This document shows positions 1 through 6,111 of a stretch of 20,717 nt of DNA, one piece after another. How positions within the stretch are numbered: position 1 is the first letter of the stretch; the number at the start of each line of letters is the position of its first letter. Source of the stretch: Sulfurovum sp. (GTDB taxonomy: Bacteria > Campylobacterota > Campylobacteria > Campylobacterales > Sulfurovaceae); contig JALVGO010000247.1 of the NCBI GenBank assembly GCA_027029065.1, positions 1,919 through 22,635 of the forward strand. The letters run 5' to 3'. The notes below the pieces were generated by a model, which searched no databases, was not told the origin of the DNA, and saw only the letters and a list, made by a program, of their open reading frames with translations. A program made the position numbers and the translations under genes.

Positions 1-48
1 TTTGATGTCGAAGCCGAGAAAGTTTTTTGCTTTGTCTATGAGACTCAT
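1..48 (-). CDS. 5' end of a gene leaving the window; possible nitrate reductase catalytic subunit
   Basis: Only the first 16 codons are present, reading MSLIDKAKNFLGFDIK. The start is supported by a GGAG Shine-Dalgarno at 55-58 (minus strand) six bases before the ATG at 48. The fragment is too short to identify by sequence. It is the third gene of a co-directional series after a siroheme nitrite reductase and a four-cluster ferredoxin/membrane-anchor fusion, and such anchors normally serve a molybdopterin oxidoreductase. An assimilatory-type nitrate reductase (NarB/NasA-like) is therefore the best guess, from context only. The 334 bp before it hold a structured repeat and a heptamer array, so it may have its own promoter. 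Confidence 0.55.
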   Translation of the reverse strand, partial: MSLIDKAKNFLGFDIK

Positions 49-65
49 ATTATTCTCCATATTGA

Positions 66-105
66 GGGTAGCCACAAGAGATACCCCTATGATAGTTCAA
101 TCATA
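66..105. promoter_or_regulatory. Two small dyads upstream of the partial gene
   Basis: GGGTA (66-70) can pair with TACCC (82-86), and TATGAT (88-93) with ATCATA (100-105). They lie 18-57 bases upstream of the start codon at 48, so they are in its leader or promoter. Only the inverted repeats are visible; an operator or leader hairpin role is inference. Confidence 0.25.
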
Positions 106-127
106 CATTACCGTTTTGTGTCTCTTT

Positions 128-249
128 CCTACTTTTTTAGAAAAAGTAGGCAAAAAGCGTCACTTCTGCAATTGTGCGGGCGATGCTTTATGCGCCGTGC
201 TTCGCACATATGGGCGCAACAGCATCTGCACAAAGAGTGCAGAAGTGAC
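128..249. repeat. Structured intergenic element, copy 1 (five covarying helices plus a side hairpin)
   Basis: A T-rich hairpin (128-137 with 141-150) is followed by a long nested fold. P1 is 159-170 with 238-249 (12 bp). P2 is 172-177 with 228-233. A GGGC bulge follows at 178-181. P3 is 182-187 with 221-226, and P4 is 191-196 with 213-218. P5 is 197-200 with 204-207, closing a TTC loop. An ATATG bulge lies at 208-212. All pairs are Watson-Crick. A second copy at 2068-2192 has a different sequence but the same fold, with compensatory changes in every helix. Because there are no G-U pairs, the active strand cannot be told. It lies between two minus-strand genes of the nitrogen cluster. I do not recognise the family; REP/MITE-like DNA or a structured RNA are both possible. 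Confidence 0.85.
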
Positions 250-286
250 AACGGAAGTTACATAATCAATGTTCAATATTAAGAAA

Positions 287-377
287 ACACGCTGTTCTCT
301 TAACGCTAAACACTAAACGCTCAGCGCTCATCACTGAACGCTACCGAAATGCTCCCTGCTCCCTACCACCTACTCCC
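287..377. repeat. Degenerate heptanucleotide tandem array, 13 units in register
   Basis: Read on the plus strand from 287, the sequence divides without slippage into 13 seven-base units: acacgct, gttctct, taacgct, aaacact, aaacgct, cagcgct, catcact, gaacgct, accgaaa, tgctccc, tgctccc, taccacc, tactccc. There are two compositional modules (AACGCT-like, then CTCCC-like) joined by the single unit accgaaa. The array begins five bases past the stop codon of the upstream minus-strand gene. It resembles in kind the heptanucleotide STRR repeats described in cyanobacteria; homology is not claimed. Confidence 0.8.
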
Positions 378-382
378 TGACT

Positions 383-1990
383 TCAATGTCTCTGATTCCC
401 CGCAAAGAAGTTCCCTGCAAGTCCCAATGGTACCACGGTGCGGTAGAAGAGGTATCGCCCGGCAAGTTCAGATGCCAAAGCACCGAGTGTGGAAACTACA
501 AGTGTGGCTATCGCCAAACCTGCCAAACCACTGGCGGTAAAGAGGATGGCAAGCAGCGGCAGTGCCAGCCCAAAGGCTGCCAATGAATAGACTCTAAACT
601 TCTTGATGCTGCCAAAGTGTTCTTGCAGCAGGATGCGGCTTCGGTTGTACTGGTAGTAGAGCGGGTCTTCTTTATCCAGATGGCGGTAGAACATCACCTC
701 CTCAAAGATCACCAGTGCCTGTCCCATGCCGGCAAGCAGGGTAACAGCAAGCAGTACCATCGCCCCCTGTGCGCCGTTGCTTGCAAGCAGGGCGGTAGCG
801 ACAAGCAGAAAGCCGACATAGCCTGAACCGAAGAAGCGTTTGGTGGTACTCTTGCGGTTCCAGCTCGGACGTGCTTTGATGCGGTAGATCATCGACTGTG
901 CGTAGATGCCGTAGAGCCCGATACCAAGGGTGAGTGCTTCAAGCAGGAGCAGAAGGGCACCGCCGACATTGAGAAAGTAGAGTCCGGCTACAACGGTCGC
1001 CAGACCGGTGTAGGCTCCCAAGGCGATCGCTTCACGGCTAAGCCATGAGGTTTTCCAGTTTTTCATGGCACTCATCGCTTTGCCTGGTCGTCCAAGGTGC
1101 ATAGCTGAAAGGGGCAGTCCGACAGCGGCAGGCAGGAATGCCAAGATCGCCATGACAAGATTTGGTTTTGGCAGGTTGAATCCAAGCGAATAGAGCAACT
1201 GTCCCAAAAAGAGTGCCAGAAATGCTCCCATCGATACCTGTGTCAGTACCGTCATAAAGACAAGCGGCAGTTCGGCATGGGCAGGCTTGAGGATGTGCTC
1301 ATCAGCCGGGCGTACCTCCTGACCTTCGGGAAGTTCGGGCAGGGTGTAGCGTGTGGTGGGTTTGGTGATCTCGATGTCAGGCAGGTGGGGAGCGACTCCC
1401 TCTTTTGCCATATCTTCTGCAAGCCACTGTTCCACATTGACCGCCTCTATCTCGATGGCACCACCGGGACACGCCTGCACACACGCAGGGGTCTGACCCG
1501 CTTCGAGTTTGTCCACACACATATGACATTTGGTGACGATGCCGCGGTCAGGGTTGAAGACAGGCACCTCGTAAGGACAGTTCCATGTACAGTACTGGCA
1601 CCCGATACAGCTTGGGTCATCGTGCCAGACAATGCCGTTGTCAAGTTTGATGTAGCTCTCAGTTGGGCAGCCGCGCAGACACTCGGGGTCGATGCAGTGG
1701 TTACAGCTCATCGAGTTGAAAAGCTGGAGTGTGTCAGGGAAGCTGCCTGTCTCCATCTCACCCACACGCCGCCATTTGATCTCATCGGGGTTGGCGTTTT
1801 GTTCGTTACATGCCACTTCACAGCAGTGACATCCCACACAGGCGGTGGCATCGAAGTGGAAACGGTACTGCTCTCCGGGTTTGAGCTCGGGGATGTCGAT
1901 GGTGTAGTTGCCGCACTGCATACCGGTGTCGTTCTTGTGGTTGATGAAGCTCTCTAATGGTGTGTGTTTGCTTAATGGTTCAACAGCCAT
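383..1990 (-). CDS. Fused four-cluster ferredoxin (DmsB/NrfC-like) and DmsC-type membrane anchor
   Basis: This is a 535-residue electron-transfer subunit of a molybdoenzyme-type complex. Residues 45-180 carry four cysteine groups for [4Fe-4S] clusters: C51/C54/C57/C61, C96/C99/C104/C108, C128/C131/C134/C138 and C155/C158 with C170/C174. After a linker, residues about 242-535 are strongly hydrophobic with roughly eight membrane segments and contain the DmsC-like signature MHLGRPGKAMSAMKNWKTSW (297-316). In DMSO reductase these two parts are separate proteins. The N-terminus has no twin-arginine or Sec signal, so the cluster domain probably faces the cytoplasm and links the quinone pool to a cytoplasmic oxidoreductase. 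An AGGA at 2001-2004 (minus strand), 10 bases upstream, supports the start. Context (nirA, narK) suggests nitrate assimilation. The domain assignment is firm; the physiological partner is inferred. Confidence 0.9.
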   Translation of the reverse strand: MAVEPLSKHTPLESFINHKNDTGMQCGNYTIDIPELKPGEQYRFHFDATACVGCHCCEVACNEQNANPDEIKWRRVGEMETGSFPDTLQLFNSMSCNHCIDPECLRGCPTESYIKLDNGIVWHDDPSCIGCQYCTWNCPYEVPVFNPDRGIVTKCHMCVDKLEAGQTPACVQACPGGAIEIEAVNVEQWLAEDMAKEGVAPHLPDIEITKPTTRYTLPELPEGQEVRPADEHILKPAHAELPLVFMTVLTQVSMGAFLALFLGQLLYSLGFNLPKPNLVMAILAFLPAAVGLPLSAMHLGRPGKAMSAMKNWKTSWLSREAIALGAYTGLATVVAGLYFLNVGGALLLLLEALTLGIGLYGIYAQSMIYRIKARPSWNRKSTTKRFFGSGYVGFLLVATALLASNGAQGAMVLLAVTLLAGMGQALVIFEEVMFYRHLDKEDPLYYQYNRSRILLQEHFGSIKKFRVYSLAAFGLALPLLAILFTASGLAGLAIATLVVSTLGALASELAGRYLFYRTVVPLGLAGNFFAGNQRH

Positions 1991-2018
1991 TTGGTTTGTT
2001 TCCTTTCTTCAAGTATCC

Positions 2019-2024
2019 AGTATA
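2019..2024 (-). promoter_or_regulatory. Candidate -10 box for the ferredoxin/anchor fusion gene
   Basis: TATACT on the minus strand lies about 30 bases upstream of the start codon at 1990. Campylobacterota sigma-70 promoters typically lack a clear -35 box, and none is seen. A local promoter would fit the 276-bp gap separating this gene from nirA. Confidence 0.3.
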
Positions 2025-2067
2025 CTTTCGTAATCTTTAACATTACTATAATATTGATGTTTTATTT

Positions 2068-2192
2068 CTACTTTTTTTAGAAAAAAGTAGGCAAAAAAGC
2101 GTTACTTTTGCAATCGTGCGGGCGGTTATTCCGGCACCTTGCTTCGCAAATATGGGTGCCTGCATAACCTGCACGAAAAGTGCAAAAGTAAC
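2068..2192. repeat. Structured intergenic element, copy 2
   Basis: This has the same architecture as the element at 128-249. The T-rich hairpin is 2068-2077 with 2081-2090. P1 is 2101-2112 with 2181-2192, P2 is 2114-2119 with 2171-2176, and the GGGC bulge is 2120-2123. P3 is 2124-2129 with 2164-2169, P4 is 2133-2138 with 2155-2160, and P5 is 2139-2142 with 2146-2149 around a TTC loop. The ATATG bulge is 2150-2154. Relative to copy 1, nine base pairs changed on both sides (2 in P1, 1 in P2, 3 in P3, 2 in P4, 1 in P5) and none changed on one side only. It lies between nirA and the ferredoxin/anchor gene. Confidence 0.85.
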
Positions 2193-2200
2193 ACAAAATT

Positions 2201-2263
2201 TTAATTTTTAATTTTTAACTTTTAATTCTTTCGGTTGCTCACTACTCCCTGCTACCTACTCCC
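2201..2263. repeat. Heptanucleotide tandem array, 9 units in register
   Basis: From 2201 on the plus strand the units are ttaattt, ttaattt, ttaactt, ttaattc, tttcggt, tgctcac, tactccc, tgctacc, tactccc. An AT-rich module meets a CTCCC-like module at the unit tttcggt, which is the reverse complement of the junction unit accgaaa in the array at 287-377. The array starts three bases past the nirA stop codon (TAA, 2267-2269 on the minus strand). Confidence 0.75.
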
Positions 2264-2266
2264 TAT

Positions 2267-4186
2267 TTACACCTCTTTAAGCGCCACCAGCAGCTCCGAG
2301 AACACCTGCGCTCTTTCGCTTTTGTTCTCATGCGTCATGTTGTAGATGACTTCAGAGAGTTTCGGCGGGACTTTCGGGTTGAGTCTGGTGACTTCATCGC
2401 GTTTGATCTTTCTTGGACGTGCAAGGGTTGGGGTGAGTCCTGTGACAGCTTCAAAACGCTTCTCTCCTGTGAGGAGTTTGAAGAGTTTGAGTCCGAAGGT
2501 GAAGAGTTCGTACTCCTCACGGCGTCCGCTTTTGGGCTCTTTGTCAAGCTCAAACATCACATCCAGCCCCAGTTTGTCGCGGAGGATGTAGTTGATCTTG
2601 GTAAAGAAGCCGATCGCCTGATAGCTATAGTTTTTACTGAAAAAGCGTGTCTCAAAACTCTCAAAGGTCTCTCCGCGCTCTTTGTATGCCGCGTAGGTTT
2701 TCAGCAGGTACTTGACGTGGTGCTTGGCTTCATCGATCGGCAGTGCCTTGTGGAGGATATGCGCCTCTTTGGCTTCGCGGGTGATCTTGCCGCCCATAAA
2801 GAGGTGTATGCCATCGACACGGTTGCCCTCAGCATCTTTTGCCTTGCACCCTTCAAAGCCGATGTCGGCTATGCCGTGTACCCCGCACCCTTTGGGACAC
2901 GCTGACCAGTTCATGCGTACGTTGGCATTAGCGATGGGCACTTCAGAGTTAAGAAAGTGCGCCATCTCTATGGCATCGGGTTTGTTGGGGATAACACCGT
3001 AGCTGCAGGTCTGTGTCCCCGCACAGGCGATCATATCTTGAAAGTAGAGGTTGTTGTACTGGGCATATTTGGTAATGAGTCCATCGTTCTCAAAGGCATC
3101 AAGTTTCTCTTTGTCAATATTGATGATGTAGAGGTTCTGGTCGTAACTGAGACGGATGTCGCCGCTGCCGTAGCTCTGTGCTGCTTTTGCTGCTGCGATC
3201 ATGTCTGTACCGCTGAAGATCCCTGAGGGGACGATGACCTTGTAGGCGTAGGTACCGTTTTTAAGCAGTACGCGGTTGGCACCCAGTGCGATGTTCTGTG
3301 ACTGTACCAGTGTCATACCGCCCGAGGCAAAGGAGAGTTCGGCCTCCTCTTTGACCGCTTCTATAAACGCGGGAATGCCCACATCCTGCAGTAGGAAGTG
3401 CAGGCGGTTCTTGTTGCGGTTGTCGCGGTAGCCGTAGGTTTTGAAGACATTGAGAAGTGCAGTGAAGAATACGGGTACCTCTTCGGGAGTAACGAAGAGG
3501 TCGGCATCACGCGCCTGCACACCGACACGGGCGCCAAGATAGACGTTGAAGCCGAAGCTGCCGTCTTTGTTGGCGAGTACGAAGTTGCAGTCATGTCCAA
3601 AGATGTTGCAGGAGTTGCTGAGGCTTCCCAGGATACCGGTATTGAATTTTCTCGGCAGGGCAGAGATCCACTCGGGATTTTCGAGGAAGATCTCCTGAAG
3701 CTGCGTCAAGATAGGCATAGACTCGATGATGTTGTCATAAGCAATGCCGTCAAGCGGGTCGGTAACGATGTTTCGCGGGTTATCCACCCCCGTCTGGAAT
3801 GTGGAGATGCCTACCTCTTTAAGTGCTTTGAGGACTTTTGCAATGTCAGCAATCTGCAAATAGCGCAGTTCCACCTGCATACGGGTGGTAATGTCGATGT
3901 AGTCGTTGCCGTACTCCTGTGCCACCTCACCGATGCGAACCGCCTGTGCGTTGGTCAGCTGCCCGCCGGGGATACGTACACGTAACATAAAGTCTTCACC
4001 CTTGTCAAAGAGTCCGAAACACTTCAAAAAGTAAGCGGAATCCTCTTTACTTAGTCCTTCGTAGCCTGCTGCAGCAATTGATTCAAGACGCTTGTAAATC
4101 TCCATTGGGTCTTTGAGTGCTTTGGTCGTTTCTACTTTATTGAGCTTTTTGCTTCTTGCCTCTTTGGCTTTTGCTAATGCTTCCAT
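2267..4186 (-). CDS. nirA: Siroheme/[4Fe-4S] nitrite reductase (NirA-type, ferredoxin-dependent)
   Basis: This 639-residue protein belongs to the nitrite/sulfite reductase family, which reduces nitrite to ammonium (or sulfite to sulfide) with six electrons in the cytoplasm. The duplicated ferredoxin-like half-domain and siroheme domain arrangement is visible. The cluster/siroheme signature is C388-x5-C394 and C430-x3-C434, in the contexts ACAGTQTCSYG and SACPKGCG. Basic residues likely to bind siroheme and substrate occur in LRVRIPGG (68-75) and TTRMQVELR (100-108). Nitrite rather than sulfite is inferred from divergent narK and the downstream ferredoxin/anchor gene. It is longer than typical cyanobacterial NirA, mainly through about 120 extra C-terminal residues without recognisable cysteines. 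The AGGAG at 4199-4203 lies 12 bases from the ATG, which is a long spacing, but no better in-frame start is seen. Confidence 0.92.
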   Translation of the reverse strand: MEALAKAKEARSKKLNKVETTKALKDPMEIYKRLESIAAAGYEGLSKEDSAYFLKCFGLFDKGEDFMLRVRIPGGQLTNAQAVRIGEVAQEYGNDYIDITTRMQVELRYLQIADIAKVLKALKEVGISTFQTGVDNPRNIVTDPLDGIAYDNIIESMPILTQLQEIFLENPEWISALPRKFNTGILGSLSNSCNIFGHDCNFVLANKDGSFGFNVYLGARVGVQARDADLFVTPEEVPVFFTALLNVFKTYGYRDNRNKNRLHFLLQDVGIPAFIEAVKEEAELSFASGGMTLVQSQNIALGANRVLLKNGTYAYKVIVPSGIFSGTDMIAAAKAAQSYGSGDIRLSYDQNLYIINIDKEKLDAFENDGLITKYAQYNNLYFQDMIACAGTQTCSYGVIPNKPDAIEMAHFLNSEVPIANANVRMNWSACPKGCGVHGIADIGFEGCKAKDAEGNRVDGIHLFMGGKITREAKEAHILHKALPIDEAKHHVKYLLKTYAAYKERGETFESFETRFFSKNYSYQAIGFFTKINYILRDKLGLDVMFELDKEPKSGRREEYELFTFGLKLFKLLTGEKRFEAVTGLTPTLARPRKIKRDEVTRLNPKVPPKLSEVIYNMTHENKSERAQVFSELLVALKEV

Positions 4187-4223
4187 ATAATCACGCTGCT
4201 CCTGTCGTTATTCAATCTATCAT

Positions 4224-4229
4224 ATTATA
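4224..4229 (-). promoter_or_regulatory. Candidate -10 box for nirA
   Basis: A perfect TATAAT on the minus strand lies 37 bases upstream of the nirA ATG. A clear -35 box is absent, as is usual in this phylum. Confidence 0.45.
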
Positions 4230-4257
4230 TCTAAAAGGAATGCATGAGTGTATGGGA

Positions 4258-4350
4258 TATATGATTAAAAAATAATCAATTACAAAGCCGCTATTATCAT
4301 GTTATAACCGTACACATTTTTTATATGGATAAAGTATATGATTAAAAATT
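4258..4350. promoter_or_regulatory. Paired direct repeats in the nirA-narK divergent region
   Basis: The 14-mer TATATGATTAAAAA occurs at 4258-4271 and again at 4335-4348, 77 bp apart. The first copy overlaps a dyad GATTA (4263-4267)/TAATC (4273-4277). They lie between the two candidate -10 boxes of the divergent genes. The repeats are seen directly; a shared regulator-binding function is inference, and the AT-rich background makes chance similarity possible. Confidence 0.35.
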
Positions 4351-4387
4351 AAACAATCTAAAGTTAATAAAAGTGATAAGGTTACTG

Positions 4388-4393
4388 TATAAT
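4388..4393 (+). promoter_or_regulatory. Candidate -10 box for narK
   Basis: A perfect TATAAT, preceded directly by TG, lies 29 bases before the narK ATG. A strong AAGGAG ribosome binding site follows at 4412-4417, five bases before the start, which fixes that start. Confidence 0.5.
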
Positions 4394-4422
4394 TTTCACA
4401 ACAATTTGTTTAAGGAGCATGT

Positions 4423-5703
4423 ATGGCGAATTTCAAGGCACTCAAAGGGCAGGGGGATGCAAAGACACTCTTTGCGGCATTTCTCTACTTTGACTTTAGT
4501 TTTATGGTATGGACGATGCTCGGGCCGTTGGCAACCGAGATCAATGAGTCTCTTGCCACACACGGCGCAGCTCTTAGCGCAGGGCAGATTGCAACACTGC
4601 TTTCCATTCCGATCTTGGCAGGGGCACTGCTGCGTATCGTGCTTGGTTTCGGGGTTGACAAGATAGGGCCCAAAAAGACAGCGATCATTGCACAGGTGAT
4701 TGTTATAGCATCACTCTTTTATGCATATACAAGAGGAGAGGGGATTACCTATAATGAACTGCTGGTTGTGGCACTCGGGCTTGGGTTTGCCGGTGCATCC
4801 TTTGCCGTAGCACTGCCGCAGGCGGGGCAGTGGTATCCGCCAAAGCTTCAGGGTATCGTACTTGGGATTGCCGGTGCAGGGAATGTTGGTGTGGTCATCG
4901 ACTTTCTCTTCGCCCCAAAGATCGCAGAGAAGTGGGGCTGGGAGGCGGTATTCCTTGTTGGGGGACTGCTCTCGTTTATTGTCCTGATTACTTACATCTT
5001 CATGGCAAAAGATGCGCCCGCATCCGTGTATAAACCGCGTCCAAAGAAACTTGGGGACTACTGGAAGCTTCTCAAAGACCGTGACAGCTGGTGGTTCATG
5101 CTTTTCTATGCCGTCAGTTTCGGAGGGTTTGTAGGCTTTGCAAACTATATGAAGGTCTATCTGATGAATACCTACCAGGCAGATATGAGTGCCTTTGGAC
5201 TGAGTGCATTTAATGAGCCTAATGTAAAGGTCATTGCAGGGTATTTCGGGGCACTGACCATCTTTGCAGGTGCGATCCTGCGTCCGGTAGGCGGCGGGGT
5301 TGCCGACAAGATGGGGGGTATCAAGGCACTCTATATCTTCTTTGGTATCGTTGCGGCACTGGTTGCGCTGAGCGGTTTTGTAAAACTGCCGTTTTGGGTA
5401 GCGATCGGGGTACTCTTTCTGATCATGGCAAATCTCGGGATGGCAAACGGTGCGGTCTTCCAGCTCGTACCGCAGCGTTTTGGCAAAGATATCGGGATCA
5501 TGACAGGACTTATTGGTGCTGCCGGCGGGATTGGCGGTACATTTCTTGTCAAGACACTCGGATGGGCAAAAGGGACATTTGACAGCTACAGCATCGGATT
5601 TTTCATCTTTGCAGGGCTGGTACTGCTTGCCATTGGTGCCATCTCCCTTGTCAAAACCCGCTGGAGAACCACATGGGGTGCCAATGCAGGGGGAATCATT
5701 TAA
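4423..5703 (+). CDS. narK: NarK/NasA-type nitrate/nitrite transporter (MFS)
   Basis: This is a 426-residue inner-membrane protein with about 12 hydrophobic segments, the normal size for the nitrate/nitrite porter family. Family landmarks are the MFS loop GFGVDKIGPKK (75-85), R71 in helix 2 and R287 in helix 8 at positions expected to bind the anion, and two glycine-rich nitrate signatures, GIAGAGNVGVV (148-158) and GLIGAAGGIGGTF (362-374). It is divergent from nirA, so it most likely imports nitrate or nitrite for assimilation. The strong ribosome binding site confirms the start. Its TAA stop abuts the stop codon of the convergent small gene with no intergenic base. Nitrate versus nitrite, and symport versus exchange, cannot be told from sequence. 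Confidence 0.95.
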   Translation: MANFKALKGQGDAKTLFAAFLYFDFSFMVWTMLGPLATEINESLATHGAALSAGQIATLLSIPILAGALLRIVLGFGVDKIGPKKTAIIAQVIVIASLFYAYTRGEGITYNELLVVALGLGFAGASFAVALPQAGQWYPPKLQGIVLGIAGAGNVGVVIDFLFAPKIAEKWGWEAVFLVGGLLSFIVLITYIFMAKDAPASVYKPRPKKLGDYWKLLKDRDSWWFMLFYAVSFGGFVGFANYMKVYLMNTYQADMSAFGLSAFNEPNVKVIAGYFGALTIFAGAILRPVGGGVADKMGGIKALYIFFGIVAALVALSGFVKLPFWVAIGVLFLIMANLGMANGAVFQLVPQRFGKDIGIMTGLIGAAGGIGGTFLVKTLGWAKGTFDSYSIGFFIFAGLVLLAIGAISLVKTRWRTTWGANAGGII

Positions 5704-5982
5704 CTACTCACTATCCGCAGCACCCCAGTCATTGGTGTGTTCGTAGTCAGGTTCTATGGGTTTGATGTCTTTAAGGGTTTCAGGGTCTATCTCCTTGCTC
5801 TTGAAGTCGTACTCATCGTCCTGATAGAACCGCTGCTCTTTGGCATACTTCTTCTCCCGTGCCATCTGCTTTGCTATCTGTTTCTGGATGATCTCTTCTT
5901 TATGTGCGGTAGCATTCTTGTCAACTGTTGCAGATGCAGTCATGCTTAGTAGGGTAAGCATCAAAAAAAGTTTGACAGACAT
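5704..5982 (-). CDS. Small secreted protein of unknown function
   Basis: This 92-residue protein has a plausible Sec signal peptide: a short basic start, a hydrophobic core (about residues 4-15) and an ASA cleavage site near residue 18. The mature part is highly charged, with a basic, probably helical first half (KQIAKQMAREKKYAKEQR) and an acidic C-terminal tail rich in D and E. There are no cysteines and no recognisable domain. AAGGGA six bases before the ATG and an extended -10 box further upstream support it as a real gene. It sits between narK and the phosphatase/kinase gene but on the opposite strand. A periplasmic location is likely; the role is unknown. Confidence 0.7.
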   Translation of the reverse strand: MSVKLFLMLTLLSMTASATVDKNATAHKEEIIQKQIAKQMAREKKYAKEQRFYQDDEYDFKSKEIDPETLKDIKPIEPDYEHTNDWGAADSE

Positions 5983-6010
5983 AAACTGTCCCTTGTAGTG
6001 AAATTACCCT

Positions 6011-6019
6011 ATTATACCA
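6011..6019 (-). promoter_or_regulatory. Extended -10 promoter for the small secreted protein
   Basis: TGGTATAAT on the minus strand (TGn plus a perfect -10 hexamer) lies about 30 bases upstream of the ATG at 5982. Confidence 0.5.
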
Positions 6020-6076
6020 AATCTTGTCATTGCCAAGTTTTTCATCACCAAGAGCAATGCATTACTCTCCCCAAAA

Positions 6077-6085
6077 TGCTATAAT
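6077..6085 (+). promoter_or_regulatory. Extended -10 promoter for the phosphatase/kinase gene
   Basis: TGCTATAAT (TGn plus a perfect -10 hexamer) lies 26 bases upstream of the ATG at 6112, followed by a GGAG ribosome binding site at 6101-6104. The kinase gene therefore probably has its own promoter rather than depending on read-through from narK. Confidence 0.55.
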
Positions 6086-6111
6086 CATTTCAAATAAACA
6101 GGAGAGTAGGC

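Noticed and set aside
128..249. A simple intrinsic terminator
   Set aside because: The element has multiple nested helices with conserved bulges and no T-tract directly after the main stem on either strand, so a plain terminator does not explain it.
2..265. An 87-codon plus-strand frame at the left edge
   Set aside because: It runs through the structured element and antisense to the better supported minus-strand start at 48; no domain and no ribosome binding site.
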